A stretch of 50,304 bases of DNA from Catellatospora tritici. Its GTDB lineage: Bacteria; Actinomycetota; Actinomycetes; Mycobacteriales; Micromonosporaceae. Shown one piece after another: positions 25,109 to 33,684 of this stretch (positions within the stretch are counted from its first letter, which is position 1; every line of letters begins with the position of its first letter). The position numbers and the translations under genes were made by a program. The notes below the pieces were generated by a model that ran no database searches, had not been told where the DNA came from, and worked only from the letters and a program-made list of their open reading frames with translations. The stretch is from the NCBI RefSeq assembly GCF_019083965.1, contig NZ_JAHRCY010000022.1, positions 77,510-127,813 of the forward strand, read 5' to 3'.

Positions 25109-25474
25109 ATGCGTGTGGTGGTGGACCTGACCAAGTATGAGGGGTACGTGCAGTGCGCTCTCCCCGCCCCGGAGGCGTTCCGGATGGTCGGCAGCGAGGC
25201 GCTGATGTTCGACCCGTCGCCACCTGACGAACTGCGGGAGAGGGTCCTACCGGCGGCCGCGGCATGGCCGGTGCAGGCCCCGCAGGTGGACGTGGCCGAT
25301 CTGCCGACACCGCCACCGGCAGCGACGATCGTGGCGACCGAGGGCGACCGATTCCGCCAAGACGGCATCGTGATCGTCGGCGGGTCACTCGCCGGATCGA
25401 AGGCGGCCGGGCGGCCGCGGCAGCCGGATTGGCCGAAGTCCGCTTTGGCGCCGGCCGAGAAGCGGCGGGCGTGA
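25109..25474 (+). pseudogene. Decayed ferredoxin fused to start of ferredoxin reductase
   Basis: Residues 1-60 align with the ferredoxin at 6224 (MRVVVDL, GYVQCA, AFRM, EALMFDPSP, PVQA), but Cys10 is Tyr and Cys53 is Trp; only Cys16 remains, so no cluster can form. Residues 85-105 (RFRQDGIVIVGGSLAGSKAAG) match the first Rossmann motif of a ferredoxin reductase such as RIVIVGASLAGLRAAE in the gene at 4839. The similarity then stops and the frame ends at 25474. Either a natural ferredoxin-reductase fusion or two genes merged by deletion. Promoter and ATG are well preserved. Confidence 0.85.
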
Positions 25475-25515
25475 TCGTTGCCATCACCTTGGGCACGGGA
25501 ATCGGCAGCAGCGCG
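25400..25515 (+). pseudogene. ppgK: Remnant of polyphosphate glucokinase
   Basis: In a second frame, GLAEVRFGAGREAAGVIVAITLGTGIGS matches the ROK-family core of actinobacterial polyphosphate/ATP glucokinases (ADAAGLAEV, then TLGTGIGS). Only about 32 codons survive, joined upstream to the reductase fragment and downstream in frame to a transaldolase tail. The left edge is approximate. Confidence 0.65.
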
Positions 25516-25518
25516 ACT

Positions 25519-25593
25519 GGGCCCGCGTCAATCGTCGCCACCTGGAACGAGCTCATGGACCGCATCAAATCCCAGACGGCTGCAGTGGCCTGA
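25519..25593 (+). pseudogene. tal: Remnant of transaldolase C-terminus
   Basis: IVATWNELMDRIKSQTAAVA-stop resembles the last residues of actinobacterial transaldolases (F-x-x-SWNELLD pattern). It ends 20 bp before pgi, where tal stands in pentose-phosphate operons of related bacteria. Short, so assignment rests on motif plus position. Confidence 0.6.
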
Positions 25594-25613
25594 CCGGGAA
25601 AAAGGAGACGATC

Positions 25614-27245
25614 ATGCCGACACTGCCGTTGCGAGACCGCCCGGCGTTCGCCGCACTGGCCGAGCACCACTCGAAGATCGGGGGGGTCCATCTTCGGGAC
25701 CTCTTCGCCCAGGACCCCACCCGCGGCGAACGACTGTCCGCGGAGGCGGTCGGCCTGTATCTCGACTACTCGAAGAACCGCATCACCGACGAAACCTTGA
25801 GTCTGCTGCTCCAGCTGGGCGAACAGTCCGATCTGGAGCAGCGCCGGGACAAGATGTTCGCGGGTGAGCGCATCAACGTGTCCGAGAACCGGTCGGTGCT
25901 GCACGTGGCGTTGCGCATGCCCAAAGGGACCTCGCTGGCCGTGGACGGCGTGGACGTGGTGGCACAGGTACACGAGGTCCTGGACCGCATGGCCGCCTTC
26001 GCGTCGGCGGTTCGGTCCGGCGATTGGAAGGGCCACACAGGCAAGCGAATCCGCAATGTCGTCAACATCGGCATCGGCGGATCGGACCTGGGTCCGGTGA
26101 TGGCCTACGAGGCGTTGCGTCACTACACCGATCGCGATCTCACCTTTCGCTTCGTGTCGAACGTGGACTCGACCGACTTCGTGGAGGCAACCCGGGACCT
26201 GTCCGCGGAGGAGACCCTGTTCATCGTCTCGTCCAAGACGTTCGGCACGCTCGAGACCCTGACCAACGCCACCTCGGCGCGCAACTGGGTGCTCGACCAG
26301 CTCGGTGGCGACGAGTCGGCCATCGCCAAGCATTTCGTCGCCGTGTCGACCAACGCCGAGCGGGTGTCCGCATTCGGAATCGACACCGACAACATGTTCG
26401 GGTTCTGGGACTGGGTGGGCGGACGCTACTCCATGGACTCGGCGATCGGGCTGTCCACCATGGTGGCGCTGGGACCCGAACAGTTCGCGCAGATGCTGGC
26501 CGGCTTCCACGCCATGGACGAACATTTCCGCACCACACCGCTGGCCCAGAACATGCCGGTGTTGATGGGCCTGCTCACCGTGTGGTACGTGGACTTCTTC
26601 GGCGCCCAGAGCATCGGGGTCATGCCCTACGAGCAGTACCTCAAACGCTTCCCGGCCTATCTCCAGCAGCTGACCATGGAATCCAACGGCAAGCACGTGA
26701 CACTGGACGGCACGGTGGTGGACTACGAGACGGGTCCGGTGTATTGGGGAGAACCGGGCACCAACGGTCAGCACAGCTTCTATCAGCTCATCCACCAGGG
26801 CACCAGGCTGATCCCGGTTGACCTCATCGGCTTCGGGAAGAGCCTCAATCCGCTGCGCGACCATCACGACATCCTGTCGTCGAACGTGTTCGCCCAGGCC
26901 CAGGCTCTGGCCTTCGGTAAGACCGAGGAAGAGGTGCGGGCGGAGGGTACGCCCGACGCGGTGGTCCCCCACCGGGTCATGCAGGGCAATCGACCCACCA
27001 ACGTCCTCCTGGCCGAGAAGCTCACCCCGTACGTCCTGGGCGCCCTGGTGGCCCTCTACGAGCACAGCGTGTTCACCCAGGGCACCGTCTGGGGCATCGA
27101 CAGCTTCGACCAGTGGGGTGTCGAACTCGGCAAAGTCCTGGCGGTGGCCATCATTCCCGAACTCGAGGCCGACAGTGAGCCGCAGCTCGCCCACGACTCG
27201 TCCACCAACGCGCTCATCCGCCGCTACCGGGCGCTCAAGGGTTAG
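25614..27245 (+). CDS. pgi: Glucose-6-phosphate isomerase
   Basis: Cytosolic enzyme of 543 residues interconverting glucose-6-phosphate and fructose-6-phosphate. Family signatures are complete: VVNIGIGGSDLGPVMAYEAL near 143-162, FVSNVDSTDF near 180, the phosphate-binding SSKTFGTLET near 205, GGRYSMDSAIGL near 268, and the C-terminal GSFDQWGVELGK-like segment SFDQWGVELGKVLA near 500. AAAAAGGAGA precedes ATG. gnd follows after nine bases, so the two form an operon, probably with the lost tal. Codon use and composition resemble the rest of the window but with slightly fewer extreme GC stretches. Confidence 0.97.
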   Translation: MPTLPLRDRPAFAALAEHHSKIGGVHLRDLFAQDPTRGERLSAEAVGLYLDYSKNRITDETLSLLLQLGEQSDLEQRRDKMFAGERINVSENRSVLHVALRMPKGTSLAVDGVDVVAQVHEVLDRMAAFASAVRSGDWKGHTGKRIRNVVNIGIGGSDLGPVMAYEALRHYTDRDLTFRFVSNVDSTDFVEATRDLSAEETLFIVSSKTFGTLETLTNATSARNWVLDQLGGDESAIAKHFVAVSTNAERVSAFGIDTDNMFGFWDWVGGRYSMDSAIGLSTMVALGPEQFAQMLAGFHAMDEHFRTTPLAQNMPVLMGLLTVWYVDFFGAQSIGVMPYEQYLKRFPAYLQQLTMESNGKHVTLDGTVVDYETGPVYWGEPGTNGQHSFYQLIHQGTRLIPVDLIGFGKSLNPLRDHHDILSSNVFAQAQALAFGKTEEEVRAEGTPDAVVPHRVMQGNRPTNVLLAEKLTPYVLGALVALYEHSVFTQGTVWGIDSFDQWGVELGKVLAVAIIPELEADSEPQLAHDSSTNALIRRYRALKG

Positions 27246-27254
27246 GAGACAGCA

Positions 27255-28286
27255 ATGGCAACCGACAAGCCGATGCAGCTGGGCATGATCGGCCTCGGCC
27301 GGATGGGCGCCAACCTGGTCCGACGCCTGGTGCGCGACGGACACCGTTGCGTCGTGTTCGACGTCGATGCCGACGTGGTCAAACAGCTCGAGGCCGAGGG
27401 CGCCACCGGTGCCACGTCGCTGGAGGATTTCGCCGCCAAACTCGAACAGCCCAGGGCCGTCTGGCTGATGCTGCCGGCCGCGATCGTCGACACGATCCTG
27501 ACGCAACTGGTGCCTCTGCTCGCGCCCGGCGATGCGGTCATCGACGGCGGCAACTCCTATTACCGCGACGACATCATCCGGGCCAAGCAACTTCAGGCCA
27601 AGCAGATCCACTACCTGGACTGCGGGACCAGCGGCGGGGTGTGGGGCCTGGAACGGGGCTACTGCCTGATGATCGGCGGCGAGATCGAGGTGGTGGAGCG
27701 CCTCGACCCCATCTTCAAGACCATCGCCCCGGGGGCCGGTTGCGCTGAGCCCACCCCAGGCCGGACCAAGACCGGTGGCACCGCCCCCGACGGGTACCTG
27801 CACTGCGGCCCCAACGGCGCCGGGCACTTCGTGAAGATGGTCCACAACGGCGTCGAGTACGGGATGATGGCCTCCATCGCCGAGGGCCTCAGCATCATCA
27901 AGCACGCCAACGCCGGCAAGGGGACGCAGGTGGTCGACGCCGAAACCACGCCGCTGCGCGACCCCGAGGCCTACCAGTACGACATCGACGTCGGCGAGGT
28001 CGCCGAGGTGTGGCGACGCGGCTCGGTGGTCGGGTCCTGGCTCGTCGACCTCATCGCCGACGGCTTCGCTCGATCCCCCGACCTGGAGGGCTTCGCCGGC
28101 CGGGTCTCCGACTCCGGGGAAGGTCGCTGGACGGTCCTGGCCGCCATCGACGAGGGCGTCCCCGCGACCGTCATCGCCACCTCGCTGTTCGAGCGCTTCG
28201 AGTCGCGGAGCCTCGGCGAATACACAGACAAGATCCTCTCGGCCATGCGTAGCGAGTTCGGTGGACACGCCGAGAAACGGTCCTAA
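27255..28286 (+). CDS. gnd: 6-phosphogluconate dehydrogenase, decarboxylating
   Basis: Short-type enzyme of 343 residues producing ribulose-5-phosphate, CO2 and a reduced nicotinamide cofactor. N-terminal Rossmann motif MIGLGRMGANLVRRL (15 residues in), Asp36 in VFDVDAD at the cofactor pocket which is commonly linked to NAD preference, substrate motif DCGTSGGVWGLERGYCLMIGG near 120, and the catalytic Lys/Asn block HFVKMVHNGVEYGMM near 195. Length fits the GntZ/YqeC-type (about 300-340) rather than the 470-residue Gnd. Operon with pgi; GGAGACAGCA before ATG. No zwf follows, unlike in many related operons. Confidence 0.95.
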   Translation: MATDKPMQLGMIGLGRMGANLVRRLVRDGHRCVVFDVDADVVKQLEAEGATGATSLEDFAAKLEQPRAVWLMLPAAIVDTILTQLVPLLAPGDAVIDGGNSYYRDDIIRAKQLQAKQIHYLDCGTSGGVWGLERGYCLMIGGEIEVVERLDPIFKTIAPGAGCAEPTPGRTKTGGTAPDGYLHCGPNGAGHFVKMVHNGVEYGMMASIAEGLSIIKHANAGKGTQVVDAETTPLRDPEAYQYDIDVGEVAEVWRRGSVVGSWLVDLIADGFARSPDLEGFAGRVSDSGEGRWTVLAAIDEGVPATVIATSLFERFESRSLGEYTDKILSAMRSEFGGHAEKRS

Positions 28287-29213
28287 GAGGAGGCGATGCG
28301 TCGCCAGCTCAAGAAGTGGCCGACCCCGACGCGGCGGTCGCGCACCGGTGCCGCCTTCGTCGGCGCGCAGGCCTGCCAAGCCGTAGCAGCCCGCGGGAGC
28401 TTCCACTTCACGGTCAGCGATGGCCCACACCCTGTGGGCCATGTTCGCCGTGCTGGCCGTCGAGGACATGCCGTGGGCGACCAGGCATCCGGCTCGGCCC
28501 CGGCATCGACGTAAGGCAGACGGCGGCGGGGTCGTCGCACCGCCTTCACGCCACCCGGACACCGGCCGCCCCTACCGCTGGGCCGACTTCGGGGCGCGCG
28601 TGGAGGAGGTGCCCCCCCGCACTGGTGAGCGCGTGTGTCGCCGACGCCCGGCGGCGCGCACCCGCCCATCCCGCCGGCCGACCCCATCCCGCGCAGCGGG
28701 GGCCGCTTCCCGTCCCGACCGGCTCATGGACACCCTGACCGCCCGTATCCACGCGGCCCCGAACGGTCCCCGACACGTGACGTTGTTCGGCTGCGCCCGC
28801 GGTGCCGCCCGTATGGTCGGTCGCAGGCCAGATGACCAGCACCGACGCCTACGACCGCCTCGTAGCCGCCTGCGACGCCGCAGGCCGGCCCTGGGTCCCC
28901 CCTCGCCGTCATCGTTCAGTCCGGCGAGGCGTCACTACACTGGCGGACCCACGACGCTCCTGCGCTGTGGATGAGTCACCGCCACGGAGGTCATGCCGTG
29001 CAGCGACGGGCTCTCGGCCGATTTCCTGCCGTCCGGGGCTTGCCCTGGCTGCCATGGATAACGGTACGCTCGGTAACGTATTGGTGGTCTCGGAGGTCAT
29101 GCCTGAGTATTTCTGTCGGTCACCGCACCCGGATCACCCGCGCCAGACACCGCAGACCACCGCGATAACCGCCCGTCATGGGGAACCTCGTCCCGAGCCA
29201 GGAGCCGTAAACA
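28287..29213. other. Gene-poor stretch after gnd
   Basis: More than 900 bp without a supportable gene. Short protein-like runs appear in shifting plus-strand frames: MAHTLWAMFAVLAVEDMPWA at 28420, MDTLTARIHAAPNGPRHVTL at 28726, TSTDAYDRLVAACDAAGRPW at about 28832 then LAVIVQSGEASLHWRTHDAP one frame over. This is what one or more frameshifted relics would look like, but I cannot assign any. Confidence 0.45.
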
Positions 29214-30272
29214 ATGCCAGCACAGACACCCCCGGAGACCACCCCGACCGGGTGGGTGCCAGGGCTGACCGGACGCGACGTCACCGTCGCGAGCCAGGCG
29301 CCACACGCTCAGATCCTCGGCCTCGGGGTGTACCGACCGCGCCGCGTCATCACGAACGAGGAACTCTGCACCTGGCTCGACTCGTCCGACGAGTGGATCA
29401 GGACACGGTCCGGGATCACGGAACGTCGCTGGGCCGAACCTGACGAGACACTGGCGGCCATGTCCGTCCAGGCTGCGTCCGCGGCACTGGCCGACGCCGG
29501 GATCGCCGCATCTGACGTCGGTTGCGTGATCATGGCGACTGTGTCACATCTCGAACAGACACCAGCGCTCGCCCCACGGATCGGCCATCAGCTCGGAGCT
29601 GTCAACGCCGCGGCTTTCGACATCTCGGCCGGGTGCGCCGGGTTCTGCCACGGGGTGGCGCTCGGCCGGGACATGGTCCTTGGTGGCAGCGCCGGTTACG
29701 TCGTGGTCATCGGCGCGGAACGGCTGACCGATCTCATCGACAAGAACGACAGGGCGACAGCGTTCATCCCCGGAGACGGGGCGGGCGCCGTCGTGATCGG
29801 CCCGGCACCCCGACCGGGCATCGGCCCCGTCGTGTGGGGCGCCGACGGTGGCCTATCCGGCGTGATCAGCCAAACCCGCGACTGGAAGGCGTTCGCGGAC
29901 GACCCCACCGGGCCACGCCCCTTCTGGCAGATGTCCGGGCAGCAAGTATTCCGTTGGGCCTCCTACGAAATGGCGCCGGTGGCACACAGGGCGTTGCAGG
30001 CCGCAGGCATTACCGCTGACGATCTCGACGCCTTCATCCCGCACCAGGCCAACATGCGGATCATCGACACCATGGTCAAGGCGCTCAAGCTCCCCGCAGA
30101 TCTGCCGGTGGCGCGCGACATCGCTGAGGCGGGCAACACATCGGCCGCGTCGATTCCACTGGCGATGGAGCGCATGCGACGCACCGGCGAAGCCCGCCGA
30201 GGCGGGACAGCGTTGCTCATAGGCTTCGGCGCGGGTCTTTCATACGCCGCACAAGTCGTGACGCTGCCCTAG
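29214..30272 (+). CDS. Beta-ketoacyl-ACP synthase III (FabH/KAS III family)
   Basis: Condensing enzyme of 352 residues with the full triad: Cys141 in SAGCAGF, His277 in IPHQANMRI and Asn308 in EAGNTSAAS. KAS III enzymes join acyl-CoA with malonyl-ACP, starting fatty acid or polyketide chains. Compared with housekeeping FabH it has about 25-30 extra residues at the N-terminus from ATG 29214, supported by AGGAG ten bases ahead. No fabD, acpP or other fatty-acid gene is close, so it may be a pathway-specific or salvage enzyme. Flanked by relic-rich DNA on both sides. Confidence 0.9.
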   Translation: MPAQTPPETTPTGWVPGLTGRDVTVASQAPHAQILGLGVYRPRRVITNEELCTWLDSSDEWIRTRSGITERRWAEPDETLAAMSVQAASAALADAGIAASDVGCVIMATVSHLEQTPALAPRIGHQLGAVNAAAFDISAGCAGFCHGVALGRDMVLGGSAGYVVVIGAERLTDLIDKNDRATAFIPGDGAGAVVIGPAPRPGIGPVVWGADGGLSGVISQTRDWKAFADDPTGPRPFWQMSGQQVFRWASYEMAPVAHRALQAAGITADDLDAFIPHQANMRIIDTMVKALKLPADLPVARDIAEAGNTSAASIPLAMERMRRTGEARRGGTALLIGFGAGLSYAAQVVTLP

Positions 30273-30699
30273 CCTCCGTCTTTCACCAGCGGGTCGATTC
30301 TCAAGCACTGATCTTCATGACTGATGTTCATCGTCTGAGCTGCGCGACGGCAGTCTCTGACGACGCCCTGGACCACCCCCAGGCCGCGCAACGAACCGCA
30401 CGTCGCGGTCCTGCTCGACCACCTGCTGGCCGGCTGCGCGAAGGGCTGTTCGGGCCGGTCGTGGCTCGTGCTTGACCTTGGGCGCTACGGCGGCCGATTC
30501 CTCCGGAACCGCGACAGTGGGCTGCAACAGCCGCCCATGGTCGAAACCGCCGAGCAAGTGGTGGAGGCGGATCTGGCGGTGCCGAGCGGCGTGGCGCACA
30601 TCTTCGGCTGTATGGAAGTCCCAGACCGGAGCACCGGGTCGAAGTCCCTGCTGGGCCGTACCGGATCCGCATCCGCCAACTCCTCCCCGCAGCACCACC
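30273..30699. other. Stretch between convergent genes, no gene seen
   Basis: A plus-strand frame at 30468-30719 reads MLDLGRYGGRFLRNRDSGLQ and a minus-strand frame spans most of it, but neither has a ribosome site or motif I recognise. Probably relic or spacer DNA. Confidence 0.4.
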
Positions 30700-31881
30700 T
30701 CACGGGAAACACCCGCTGACGATCACCATTTCGTTGCCTTCGGGGTCGGCGACCCGCCAGCGATCCTCCGACTCGTCAAGGAGCCGGCCACCGGCTGCGA
30801 GGGTCGCCGCGAGGCGCGTCTGTGCGAGGTCCGACGGCACAGCGAGCTGGAAGTGGATACGGTTGCGCTGCCGGCGCCGCTCCGTCTCCGAAGCGTCGAG
30901 CTCTTGGAACACCAGCACCGGGTTCAGCCGCCGCGGATCGTGGATGTCGCTGACCCCGGCTCGCCGATCGTGGGTGTATCCGAGTGCGGCGACCCAGAAC
31001 GCGCGGACCGCGGCGACGTCGGCGGCGTCGAGGAAGAGCTGAGCGAAGCGCGGCAGCCCCGGATCCGCGGTGGCCCCGAGTTCGCGGGCAGCGGTCTGGA
31101 GGTTTGCGGCGAGGTCGGTGAAGTCGAGCTCGAGGCCGTGGGCGTCGTCCTCCCACTGGTCCTTGCCGCTGTCGATGATCACGAGCCCGGGGCGCAGGTC
31201 GACCAGCAGCGGGAAGCCCGCGTCGTCGGCCAGCGTCGCCGCTGCGGTGGCCAGGTCACGCTGCTGGGTCGGCGAGGTGACGCGGTAGCACGCCATCGCG
31301 CTGAACACCGCCTGCCAGTCGGCCGTCCCGATCCTCTCGCCGAGCGCCGCGCCCGGCACCAGGTCGACCTCGTTGCCGTCGGGGTCGGTGTGACAGACCC
31401 CGAACCGTCCCGATGCCTCACCAAGACTCGCCTGCTCGACCGCCGCGGCCGGCCGCACCACGTCGAGGTGGATGCGGTTTCGCAACGGCCGTGGCTCGGT
31501 CGACTGCCGGATCCGTATCGCGGGGTCGCGCCGCAACGGATCCGCCAAACCGCCGCCCTCCCCAGGTGCGTAGTCGAGCGCGCGCTGCCAGAACCGCCTC
31601 ACCACAGACGGGTTCGGGGATTCGAACACGACGCTCAGGTGCTGCAGCACGGCGGGGTTCGCGGCCAGCCCGAGATCCCGCGCGGCCGCCGACACCGCCT
31701 CGGCGTGCTCGTCTGAGTCGAGGCGCACCCGCATGCCTGTCGCGCGCAGGTCGACCACGATCTCGGCCGACAGCTCCACGATGCGCTCGGCCAGCGCAGC
31801 CCCCTCGATCAGCGAAGGCGCGTCGAACCATGCCGTAGCAACGCCATCGATCACCCGCCAATCCGTTCCGATCTCTGTCAT
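30700..31881 (-). CDS. Duplicated pterin-dehydratase-like / VOC protein
   Basis: Protein of 393 residues from ATG 31881 (MTEIGTDWRVIDG; a further ATG lies seven codons upstream). It has four modules in an ABAB order: a pterin-4a-carbinolamine-dehydratase-like segment (about 1-80: DWRVIDGVATAWFDAPS), a glyoxalase/VOC segment (about 85-185: LSVVFESPNP, ending HTDPDGNEVDLVPG), a second dehydratase-like segment (about 195-275: ADWQAVFSAMACYRVTSP) and a second VOC segment (about 285-393: AQLFLDAADV, NRIHFQLAVP, ending VADPEGNEMVIV). The glutamates in DPDGNE and DPEGNE are the usual VOC metal ligands. Catalysis is unproven; related proteins are annotated only as VOC family. Confidence 0.8.
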   Translation of the reverse strand: MTEIGTDWRVIDGVATAWFDAPSLIEGAALAERIVELSAEIVVDLRATGMRVRLDSDEHAEAVSAAARDLGLAANPAVLQHLSVVFESPNPSVVRRFWQRALDYAPGEGGGLADPLRRDPAIRIRQSTEPRPLRNRIHLDVVRPAAAVEQASLGEASGRFGVCHTDPDGNEVDLVPGAALGERIGTADWQAVFSAMACYRVTSPTQQRDLATAAATLADDAGFPLLVDLRPGLVIIDSGKDQWEDDAHGLELDFTDLAANLQTAARELGATADPGLPRFAQLFLDAADVAAVRAFWVAALGYTHDRRAGVSDIHDPRRLNPVLVFQELDASETERRRQRNRIHFQLAVPSDLAQTRLAATLAAGGRLLDESEDRWRVADPEGNEMVIVSGCFP

Positions 31882-31929
31882 GCCCGGCACTGTAGCGCCC
31901 ATTCCGGACGATCTCCTTCCGAATAGTGA

Positions 31930-32290
31930 TCATGTCCCCACGGGGGCATTGATGGACACTGTTGGCAGTACCGTTGCAACTGAGTGAACTCCGGTATCGA
32001 GTTGTCGTGTTGCTGTCGGCTGCGGCCACCACGGCGCCACCTGCGGCTTGGCCGCGTCCCAGGCCCGGCGCAACGCCGGCAGGTTCCAGGCCAGCACCGG
32101 TGTGAGCTGGGCGTCGGTCAGGCTGTAGGAGCGTTCTGCGGCGTGCTGGTCGAGGTTGGCGCGCACGGCGGCCAGGGCCCAGTTGAACGCGAACCGGCCG
32201 CACCGGCATGCCGGTACAGATCACGGCCCTGGCCCGGAGCCGGGTCCAGAGCGAACCGGTACGCCTGCACCACCAGACCAGCGCCACCCC
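31930..32290 (-). pseudogene. Frameshifted N-terminal fragment of TnpB (IS605/IS200 OrfB)
   Basis: The minus strand reads VVQAYRFALDPAPGQGRDLYRHAGA, shifts frame, then RFAFNWALAAVRANLDQHAAERS, QLTPVLAWNLPALRRAWDAAKPQVAPWW. This is the conserved N-terminus of actinobacterial TnpB-like proteins (YRFALDPT-x-x-Q, FAFNWAL, LRRAWN). The rest, including the nuclease part, is gone. Inactive relic; the outer edges are approximate. Confidence 0.8.
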
Positions 32291-32578
32291 GCACATCGGA
32301 CACGACCGCGACGCTAGAGACCGGGTACGACACAACTCCACTCCGCCGACCGCAACCACACCCGCCCCACGCACCTGGCAATAGATGCGTACCCCGGAAC
32401 GAGCTCATTGCTCGCGGTGGTTCAATGGCCGCGACCACGGCATGTTCACCGACAGGCCCACCTGCGGAAACCGGTGTAGACCGACCCCCGCTCGGCTGCG
32501 CGTATCGGACCGACGCCACTGGGCCGGGCGCGACGGCGCTCCTCGACCCGGGGCCCCGCCGCGTCGGCGCAGCCGGGT

Positions 32579-32591
32579 TAGGGTGGCGGGC
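32579..32591 (+). promoter_or_regulatory. Putative -10 box of leaderless Nudix gene
   Basis: TAGGGT (32579-32584) is seven bases before ATG 32592 and there is no Shine-Dalgarno. Confidence 0.55.
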
Positions 32592-33023
32592 ATGATCGAG
32601 CCCGTACAACTGTCCGCGGTGCTCCTGGTCGACCGGGCCGGGGCGCTGCTACTGCAACTGCGCGACGAGCACGCGCCGAACTACCCCGACATCTGGGGAC
32701 TGCCCGGCGGACACGTCGAGCCGGGCGAGACCCCCGAGCAGGCGGCACCCCGGGAGCTATGGGAGGAGACGTCGCTGCGTCCGGACGGGCCGCTGCGGCT
32801 GTTCGAGACCCAGCACCTGCCCGAACACAACCGGGTCAAGCACTACTTCTACGGTGCCACCTCGGCGGTACAGGACGACGTCGTGGTCGGCGAGGGCGCG
32901 GCGATCGTGTTCGTCCCCGCCGCGCAGGTGTTCGACGGGCGCCCGTTCACCCCCGGCACCCGGCAGACCCTGGAACGGTTCCTGACCTCCCCCGAATACG
33001 CGGCTCTGGCCGGGCGCGCCTGA
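32592..33023 (+). CDS. Nudix hydrolase
   Basis: Protein of 143 residues hydrolysing nucleoside diphosphates linked to another moiety. The Nudix box lies at about 40-62: GGHVEPGETPEQAAPRELWE then ET, i.e. G-x5-E-x7-RE-x-x-EE. The acidic EE helix binds the metal. Substrate undetermined. The stop overlaps the next start (TGATG), coupling it to a histidine phosphatase; a Nudix plus phosphatase pair could act one after the other on a nucleotide (inference). Confidence 0.92.
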   Translation: MIEPVQLSAVLLVDRAGALLLQLRDEHAPNYPDIWGLPGGHVEPGETPEQAAPRELWEETSLRPDGPLRLFETQHLPEHNRVKHYFYGATSAVQDDVVVGEGAAIVFVPAAQVFDGRPFTPGTRQTLERFLTSPEYAALAGRA

Positions 33024-33616
33024 TGGCCACGCGCACGCTGTACCTGGTCCGCCACGGCGAGGCCGGCGCGGATGGACACCTCACCGACAACGGGCGACGC
33101 CAGGCGGAACTGACCGGGCAGCGGCTGTCCGCGACGCCGATCGCCGCCGTGCACCACGGGCCACTGCCGCGCGCCACGCAGACCGCGCAGCTGATCGCCA
33201 CGCACCTGCCCGGCGTGCCGGTGGCAACGAGCGAACTGGCCGACGACTACGTGCCGTACGTACCCGAACAGGAGCTGCTGCCACCGGTGTGGCAGGGGTT
33301 CCTCGACGGCTACACCGAGCAGGAGATCACCGACGGCGCACGTCGGGCCCGCGACCTGGTCGACCGGTTCGTCACACCACCCGATCAGGATGTCCACGAA
33401 CTGGTGATCACACACGCGTTCGCGGTGGCGTGGCTGGTGCGGCACGCCCTCGACGCGCCCGAGCGGCGATGGCTCGGCCTGAACCAGGCCAACTGCGCCG
33501 TGACCGTCATCCGGTACAGCGAGCAGCGGCCGCCCACGCTGGTCGTCTTCAACGACCTGTCCCACCTGCCCGAACAGCTGCGGTGGACCGGCTTCCCGCC
33601 ACCGCTGCGACCATGA
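33023..33616 (+). CDS. Histidine phosphatase family protein
   Basis: Protein of 197 residues of the phosphoglycerate-mutase-like branch 1. LVRHGEAG at the N-terminus gives the phospho-accepting His11, Arg/Ser residues around PLPRATQTAQ belong to the phosphate pocket, and VITHAFAVAWLVRH near 133 carries the second histidine. Usually a phosphatase with small or protein substrates. It is translationally coupled to the Nudix gene. A pair of overlapping inverted repeats follows the stop. Confidence 0.9.
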   Translation: MATRTLYLVRHGEAGADGHLTDNGRRQAELTGQRLSATPIAAVHHGPLPRATQTAQLIATHLPGVPVATSELADDYVPYVPEQELLPPVWQGFLDGYTEQEITDGARRARDLVDRFVTPPDQDVHELVITHAFAVAWLVRHALDAPERRWLGLNQANCAVTVIRYSEQRPPTLVVFNDLSHLPEQLRWTGFPPPLRP

Positions 33617-33623
33617 CGACACC

Positions 33624-33669
33624 GACGGGCCGAGACCGAATCCGGTTGACGGTTGCCCGTCCGGTCTCG
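33624..33669 (+). promoter_or_regulatory. Two mutually exclusive hairpins before serine hydrolase gene
   Basis: Blocks A (GACGGGC 33624-33630), B (CGAGACCG 33631-33638), A' (GCCCGTC 33655-33661) and B' (CGGTCTCG 33662-33669) lie in the order A B A' B'. A-A' and B-B' are perfect complements but cross each other, so only one hairpin, or a pseudoknot, can form. The element ends at the TAGGAA before the start at 33685. Confidence 0.5.
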
Positions 33670-33684
33670 TAGGAAACACCGGTC

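Noticed and set aside
25109..25474. Annotation as a functional ferredoxin
   Set aside because: Two of the three cluster cysteines are missing and the reductase part stops after its first motif.
25107..28562. 1151-codon open frame on the minus strand opposite pgi and gnd
   Set aside because: Mirror of two well-conserved enzymes at high GC; no motif, no ribosome site, His/Val/Gly-rich shadow composition.
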